Below, piece by piece: positions 58,900 through 64,000 of a stretch of DNA of 64,000 bases (positions are counted from its first letter, which is position 1; every line of letters starts with the position of its first letter). Source of the DNA: Labyrinthula sp. Ha. Lineage: Eukaryota; Sar; Bigyra; Labyrinthulida; Labyrinthulaceae. Made by a program: the position numbers and the translations under genes. The stretch spans positions 248,001 through 312,000 of the forward strand of contig JAALGZ010000008.1 in NCBI GenBank assembly GCA_015227615.1, read 5' to 3'. Under the pieces are notes generated by a model. It searched no databases. It worked only from the letters and a program-made list of their open reading frames with translations, and had not been told where the DNA came from.

Positions 58900-60375
58900 T
58901 CTTCCTTTGGACTGCATCAAGGAACTGGTAAAGTTAGTCGTCTCACTCCTGTACCTTGTCACCTGGTACATAACGCACCGCCAGGCATATTTGTGAAGCC
59001 TAGGCCCATTGGTCAGAAGGAAGAGATATGGCTCAAGAATAGGATCGACGAGTTGATTGAAGCCAAGATCCTGAAGCGTGTATCGGATCCTGTCTACTCG
59101 GTTCCGATACACATCGTGCCAAAGAAGTCGGATGATTCTGCAAAGCAATTTAGGTTAGTAGTGGACATGAGAAGAATTGACGACTTCACTATACGGACTT
59201 CTTTGAACCTTCCTTTTCTGGAACAGCAACTGCAGAGAACAAGCAGGGCAAGATATTTCGCCTGTTTAGATGTGATGTCTGGTTTTGACTACTTACCCAT
59301 AGAAGAGGAATCCAAGAAATTTTTTAACATGGCTACACCTTGGGGTGCTAGTTACGAATTCCAGGGAACGGTTCAGGGCTGGAAGAATAGCCCCCTTTAT
59401 TTTCAGAATCGTGTTTTTAGAGAAGTTTTAGAACCACTGGGATACATGGAACCAGATAGACTTTCTTGTGGCATGATTCAATGGGTTGATGACGTCTTGT
59501 TATATGCCAAGAACCTTTCAGATTTGAATAAGATGTTAGCCGAAGTCTTAAGTTCTTTTGAGAAACGAGCAGACTGATTGAGTCTAAAGAAATGCATCAT
59601 AGTGGCCAAGAGGATAAAATATTGTGGTAGATGGTTAGAAGGTGGTACATATTCCTTTGAAAAGAGTTATTACAGATCGATACTGAAGATGTCCAGACCG
59701 GCATTCAAGCATGAACTGGCGTCTGTCCTCCACTTCTTCAATTGGCTATGCACGACAATACACAAATTGGCAGAATTAAGGGACAAGTTTTCGAAGGCCA
59801 TAAAGCTTGGGATCAAACAGTCGAAACTGAAGCGCTTGAGGATTCCAATTGGATGGACAGATGAGCTGAACGATAACTGGGAGAGATTTAAGAAAGAAAT
59901 ATTGAAAGCCATGAAGAGGAACCTGTACCATTATAACCATGAGCTAAGGCTTAGCATCTTTACAGATGCCTCAGATGGTTATTGGTCAGGATTTCTAATA
60001 CAAACGGAAGTGAAGGAGGACAGTAAGCAGATAAATTACCGAAGACACTTACCTGTTATTTTACTGAGTGGATCATTCATGGGAGGTCAAATCAAGTGGC
60101 ATATTTCACAGAAAGAGATCTACCCGATACTTATTTTGCTGAAGCATGCGAATAATATAATTCTAGGGAATCTGACACCGGTAAAAGCTTACACGGAGCA
60201 CCGAAACCTTATCTATCTTATTAGGCCGAATTGTAACAAGAAGCGATCATACATTGGGCGGATGAGTCACTGGGAATCGATCTTTCAGGACAGCAATATT
60301 ATTTTTGAGCACATCAGGGATGAGTACAATATACTCGCAGACATCATCTCAAGATGGGGAACCCAGAATCAGTGA
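58900..60375 (+). mobile_element. LTR element: reverse transcriptase and RNase H region
   Basis: Reverse transcriptase motifs follow in order: FRLVVDMRRID, CLDVMSGFDYLPI, the WGASYEFQGTVQGW block and the catalytic QWVDDVLLYA near 59485-59515. RNase H follows from about 59930 with FTDASDGYWSGF and ends near 60370 with a H-x-x-x-x-x-D-x-x-S word. These support a Ty3/gypsy rather than Ty1/copia assignment. The region is broken. Confidence 0.9.
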
Positions 60376-60639
60376 GAGAGAATGCAAGATTGATCCTTCG
60401 ATCTATGGAAGTCATCTCGCTAGATGCGACAAGAGTGGGCAGAAGGAGAGTCGAGAATAGCGCAGCTCTTAACGCTTACTTACAGAAGATGGATGTAGAG
60501 ATGTTAAGCATTATGAATTCTTTTTATTAAGGCAAATGGAAAAGGCTGGCGGATGATGAAATATTTAGGGAGCAAAAGAAACTAGAACCAGAGCTGAGGG
60601 AACTCAAGAGGAATGAGTCGCTCATTGTTATGCCATAAA

Positions 60640-61960
60640 GCTTGGGCCAGAACATTATTATTCATAATCAGATTTACATGGGGCACCCTTCTCTTTCTAG
60701 GGAACTTAAAGAATTGAAGAAGAGGTATAAAATTAAACTGCCAGATAGTTTTTACGTGGAAAAGATATTGAAAGAGCTTCACAGAAGATGTATTCATTGT
60801 GTTAGAATCCCTGCCCTAATACGCACACCCCATCATGAGACGCCATTGGGGGATAAGAGGGGTGCGATCCTTCGGGCAGATTTCCTCTACATTAATACAG
60901 AGGGTTATGTTTTGGTTCTTATGGACGACGCTACAAGGAAGATTTCTTTAAGATATTGCAAGCAATGCATGGCAAAGGTGGTACTGCTTTCTATATTAGA
61001 TTGGCATTCTTGACTGGAGCTGAGACCTTCATTCTTATTGATTACCGACAAGGGGTCTCATTTCGCTAATATTCTTTTACAGGAGATGGAACAGTGGCTT
61101 AGGTATTGCCACTCCTATGCTGTTTCGTACGCTACCTGGACTAATGGAGGAATATAAAGCTCTAATGTTCGCATCTTGAGAATCCTCAGATCAGTAGCAA
61201 GCGAGCTGCACTTGTCCAGTGGATCGTGGCCAGAAGTTTTACCTTATGTTCAGATGGTGATAAATATGTCAAGAACGAGAAGAAACATGGACATGACGCC
61301 TAACGAATTATATTTAGGACTTAGTCAAGAGGAGCAAAACAATGATGAAGGTTTTCTTATTCAGTGTCATTTATTTATTAATCCAGTTGGTACAAGAAAA
61401 ACTATAGGAGCAAGAAACCCGTCTAATATAGTTGCTGCCGCGAGAGAGATCAAAAAGTTTATTGAAGAAAAAAATCAGCAGTCTATTCTTTTCTAGCTAC
61501 TTTAAGGAAAAAGAAGAATGATCGATACAATGAAAGATTTTCCAGAGGATTTTTCCAGTATAATCTCGGAGACTGGGTCATGGTGAGTAGCGCCAATACA
61601 CACAGAGCGAAGCTGAAACACAAATTAAAATGACAGGGACCATCCCTTGTAGTGAAGACTATATCTGCGAACGTTTACTCGGTTCGTAGCTTGTTAGGAG
61701 ATGAAAAGATAGTACATGCTTCAAGATTATGGTGGTACGAAGGTCCAAGCTACAAGCCAGCTCCAGAAGCTATATCTCACTTTAGACTAGACTATGGAGT
61801 GTTAGAGGTCGACGAGATCAAGGATATTAAGTTAACGTCGGAAGGCTATTTTTTATTAGTTTCATGGCTTGGATTTAAACGACATGAAGATACTTTGGAA
61901 CCTTTAGAGATACTAGATGTTGATGTAAAAGACACGGTAGAAAACTTCCTGCTAATGGAT
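60640..61960 (+). mobile_element. LTR element: integrase region and C-terminal chromodomain
   Basis: A zinc-binding HHCC-type start (GHPSLSREL…RRCIHC) near 60680-60800 is followed by the integrase core (LRADFLYI; LITDKGSHFA). A chromodomain lies at about 61800-61930 (GYFLLVSWLGFKRHEDTLEP), the feature that targets chromoviruses to histone-marked chromatin. The region is broken. Confidence 0.8.
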
Positions 61961-62224
61961 GGAGATTACAAGAAAGCGCTAAGGAATGCATCAATAGAGG
62001 TCGCGAAGTCAACCTGGAGAGAGGATGAGGTAATTCTAAGATTAGATGCAGTAGAATTCCTGGCGAGGACTCCGTCATTGAGTCAGAAGTGGATTCCAGT
62101 TGAGAAAGATATTATATGGCAGTACATTCAGGTATTCGGAGTAGGGAGTCATGCAAAAATACACTCTGGAAATTATTTACCTTACAAGACGACACAGCAG
62201 TTATATACCCAGACACAATGATTA

Positions 62225-62521
62225 TTGGGTAAGCAGAGCATCATGGAGTATTCAACACTTCGTTTAGATAGCTGGATAGTAGCTAAATACAACTTCAAAC
62301 GCTACGGAGTTCCATACTACGTGCAAAGAAATAAGATCATTAGCCGAGTTGAATCGCTGACTAGAAGATTTTTTAATTTATTTAGGTATATGAAGAATAA
62401 AGTGAAATTAAGGATTGAGGAGATATTCTATTTTAGACGTGAGGATCAGCCAGAACTCAGAAAGGATAAGTTGTTATTTTTACGATCAGTAAGGGATGGT
62501 AAAGATCTTGTACATTTTTGA
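62225..62521 (+). mobile_element. LTR element: unidentified segment between chromodomain and methyltransferase
   Basis: A roughly 100-codon stretch rich in Arg, Lys, Phe and Tyr lies between the chromodomain region and the methyltransferase. I do not recognise it. It may be a tail of the pol protein or part of an N-terminal extension of the cargo. Confidence 0.4.
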
Positions 62522-62572
62522 CCAGTCATAAACTTTAGCGACGTAGCAAAGGAATTATTTAGATTAGAAGCT

Positions 62573-63457
62573 ATGGTCAAAGCAGATGAGGAATCAGAGG
62601 TTTTTTTCAAACACTTTTCGAAGCATTGTTCTATAGATGTAGAAGAGTGGCAGTATCAATTCTTCTGTGATCCTTTGTTTTTGGTCCCGGTGGAATACAA
62701 GTTTGAGGATCAAAAGTGTGAAGTTAAATGGGACAAGGAAGAGAACCAGATTATTTTCAAGTTTAAATCAAGGTCTTGGATGACGCCGTTTTTTAGCTAT
62801 GGAAGTTTAACTATTTATGCTGAACTTTCTAATGAAACAGATTTTTTCGACATTTTGAGAACTAATGACTGTTATTTCGAAGCAGTAGTTATTGATCCAC
62901 CTTGGAAACTGGCGAACAACCTTCCTGTGAGAGGCCCGAGTTTAGACTATGAACAAATGGAGTTTGATGAAATACCTTTCGATAGAATTTTGAAGACTGT
63001 TATTAATGGATTTACTTTTATATGGTCTATACAAGCCTACGAACAGAGATTGAGACAATACTTACATGACAAAGGGTATTCCATTGTTGAGACAATCTCA
63101 TGGGTCAAGACTAGTAGTAGTGGGAATCTTTTGCCATCTATTGGACCTTTTATGAGTCGAGTAAAGGGAACGTGTTTCATGTTCCCTATTGGTGAGACGT
63201 CAGCTAAACAAGTTCGTTCTCATTTTGGTTTGGATGTTATTTTCGCTGAAAGGAGAGAACAATCTCGGAAACCTCTGGATATTCATGAAATATTGGAGGA
63301 TGTTTTTTCTATTGAACCCAGATTTTTAAAAGTTTTTGGTCGTGTCTGGAATTCAAGACCGCGTTGGGCGACAGTTGGTAATGAATTTGATGAGAAACTT
63401 GCTTTGAGCAATCATGGTGCTTCAAGGATATCTCAATTTAAGAAGTCTTCTTTGTAA
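62573..63457 (+). CDS. MT-A70-family adenine-N6 methyltransferase carried by the LTR element
   Basis: This open 294-codon frame ends 17 bases before the 3' LTR. The MT-A70 family (METTL3, METTL14, METTL4, ciliate MTA1, bacterial relatives) transfers a methyl group from S-adenosylmethionine to N6 of adenine in RNA or DNA. The catalytic word DPPW is at residues 108-111 (VVIDPPWK). Family blocks follow in order: MEFDEIPFDRIL with FIWS after it, a GYSIVETISWVKT block, a G-x-x-x-S-R-V-K-G-T segment, DVIFAERREQSRKP, and a C-terminal WATVGNE, equivalent to W-x-x-x-GNE. The first 100 residues are unlike anything I know and could be a target-recognition part. All landmark residues are present, so the enzyme may have been active. 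Substrate (DNA or RNA) cannot be told. It is not the Dam-like type carried by DIRS elements. Confidence 0.88.
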   Translation: MVKADEESEVFFKHFSKHCSIDVEEWQYQFFCDPLFLVPVEYKFEDQKCEVKWDKEENQIIFKFKSRSWMTPFFSYGSLTIYAELSNETDFFDILRTNDCYFEAVVIDPPWKLANNLPVRGPSLDYEQMEFDEIPFDRILKTVINGFTFIWSIQAYEQRLRQYLHDKGYSIVETISWVKTSSSGNLLPSIGPFMSRVKGTCFMFPIGETSAKQVRSHFGLDVIFAERREQSRKPLDIHEILEDVFSIEPRFLKVFGRVWNSRPRWATVGNEFDEKLALSNHGASRISQFKKSSL

Positions 63458-63474
63458 AAACATCTTGGGAGCAA

Positions 63475-63681
63475 TAGTGGTATTATATGTATACTAATAA
63501 TACTACGTTATGTAAAATAGGCTACTTTTGGACGTTGAAATAGTCCTGTTACACTGAAATATATTAAGCGTTAATACGATCAATTACGAATACAGACGAA
63601 AGACTTATAAAACTTATAAATAAAGAGAATTCAGATTTGCTGGCCAGAAGAAGGTTATTCTACAACGGAGAATAACGACTA
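63475..63681 (+). repeat. 3' LTR
   Basis: 207 bases matching 56620-56827, preceded by a short purine-rich tract (GGGAGCAA) in the polypurine-tract position and followed by AGTT. Confidence 0.92.
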
Positions 63682-63685
63682 AGTT
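63682..63685. repeat. LTR-element target duplication, right
   Basis: AGTT, matching 56616-56619. Confidence 0.55.
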
Positions 63686-64000
63686 TTAGGATACAAATAC
63701 TAAGCAAGGGATTTGGTAATACATTTTCCTCTCTTATTTTTCCCCCAATAATTTAAGATCCTACTAGTAATAAAATTCTAGGCTCTTTACAAGAAAATTT
63801 TGATAGAGGGGACCCAAGTAGACTGTAATACGCCAACATTTGTTGATATATCCTGTATGAGCTTTCTTCACACGGTGAGCTCAACGAAAGTCTATTTGCA
63901 GTAATGGATGTGTTTGTCCATAAGTAAATCTATATTTTCTTTTTTTAATCCTTAAGCCTAGTTTATTGAATATTGAATATTTAGGAATTTTATAACGGTT
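63686..64000. other. Intergenic to the window edge
   Basis: About 315 AT-rich bases in which I see no feature. Confidence 0.45.

Larger units (their letters stand above)
56620..63681 (+). mobile_element. Ty3/gypsy-type LTR retrotransposon with chromodomain and methyltransferase cargo, broken
   Basis: A 7.06-kb element lies between two LTRs of about 207 bases. Parts in order: gag with a CCHC zinc knuckle, aspartic protease, reverse transcriptase, RNase H, integrase with chromodomain, a region of unknown content, and an MT-A70 methyltransferase just before the 3' LTR. The order RT-RNase H-integrase and the chromodomain place it with Ty3/gypsy chromovirus-like elements. The coding part is broken, with roughly eight to ten breaks, so it is a fossil; the methyltransferase frame alone looks whole. 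The two LTRs differ at about 19 of 207 positions (hand count, about 9 percent), which suggests a moderately old insertion; without a mutation rate I give no date. LTR ends are TAGT…ACTA with an AGTT duplication. Confidence 0.93.

Noticed and set aside
56620-63681. Classification of the retroelement as DIRS, because it carries an adenine methyltransferase
   Set aside because: It has paired direct LTRs, a target duplication, an integrase region with HHCC-type start and a chromodomain, and no tyrosine-recombinase signature was seen; the methyltransferase is MT-A70, not Dam-like.
1-64000. CRISPR arrays, prokaryotic operons or plasmid functions
   Set aside because: Spliceosomal introns, eukaryotic ribosomal, CAF-1 and SRP72 proteins and retroelements show that this is nuclear eukaryotic DNA; no regularly spaced short repeats were seen.

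Overview
The window is AT-rich eukaryotic nuclear DNA with intact single-copy housekeeping genes lying in small islands separated by kilobases of featureless DNA and transposons. Recognisable host genes are ribosomal protein uL6 (RPL9), the CAF-1 large subunit, a stand-alone histidinol dehydrogenase, an SRP40/Nopp140 C-terminal-domain protein and signal recognition particle subunit SRP72. Introns are few and extremely short: four that I can support are 27, 28, 30 and 32 nt, all GT..AG. A separate histidinol dehydrogenase (not the fungal trifunctional HIS4), tiny introns, and a secreted protein whose C-terminal motif I associate with algal and stramenopile hypothetical proteins suggest a protist or alga, perhaps a stramenopile. 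I cannot name the organism from the sequence.

Layout. 1-356: C-terminally cut hypothetical gene on the minus strand. 357-9220: mostly noncoding, with one Cys-rich membrane protein gene (4590-5138), a SINE-like repeat, a minisatellite, an old Mutator (MULE) fragment and a decayed repeat-protein gene. 9221-11291: a larger broken MULE. 11619-22697: the densest gene island: RPL9 tail-to-tail with CAF-1, CAF-1 head-to-head with a secreted/membrane protein, then after 4 kb its paralogue tail-to-tail with histidinol dehydrogenase, which is head-to-head with the SRP40-like gene. 24499-31145: one complete 6.6-kb hAT transposon with 18-bp inverted ends and an 8-bp target duplication. 31561-32397: secreted Cys-rich conserved protein. 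38048-50236: SRP72, two paralogous type II membrane proteins with leucine-rich ectodomains, and a small Cys-rich secreted protein related to the one at 4590.

56620-63681: a decayed Ty3/gypsy-type LTR retrotransposon with chromodomain, flanked by about 207-bp LTRs and a 4-bp target duplication. Between its chromodomain and its 3' LTR lies an open 294-codon MT-A70-family (DPPW) adenine methyltransferase. This is the outstanding observation of the window: an LTR element carrying an m6A/6mA-type methyltransferase as cargo. DIRS elements are known to carry a Dam-like methylase, but this element has LTRs and a DDE-type integrase region, and the enzyme family is different.

The host genes belong to general functions (translation, chromatin assembly, histidine synthesis, nucleolar assembly, protein targeting) and show no operon-like logic. 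Their close tail-to-tail and head-to-head packing suggests shared promoters and overlapping 3' ends. The rest of the coding content is fast-evolving secreted or single-pass membrane proteins that occur as paralogous pairs within the window.
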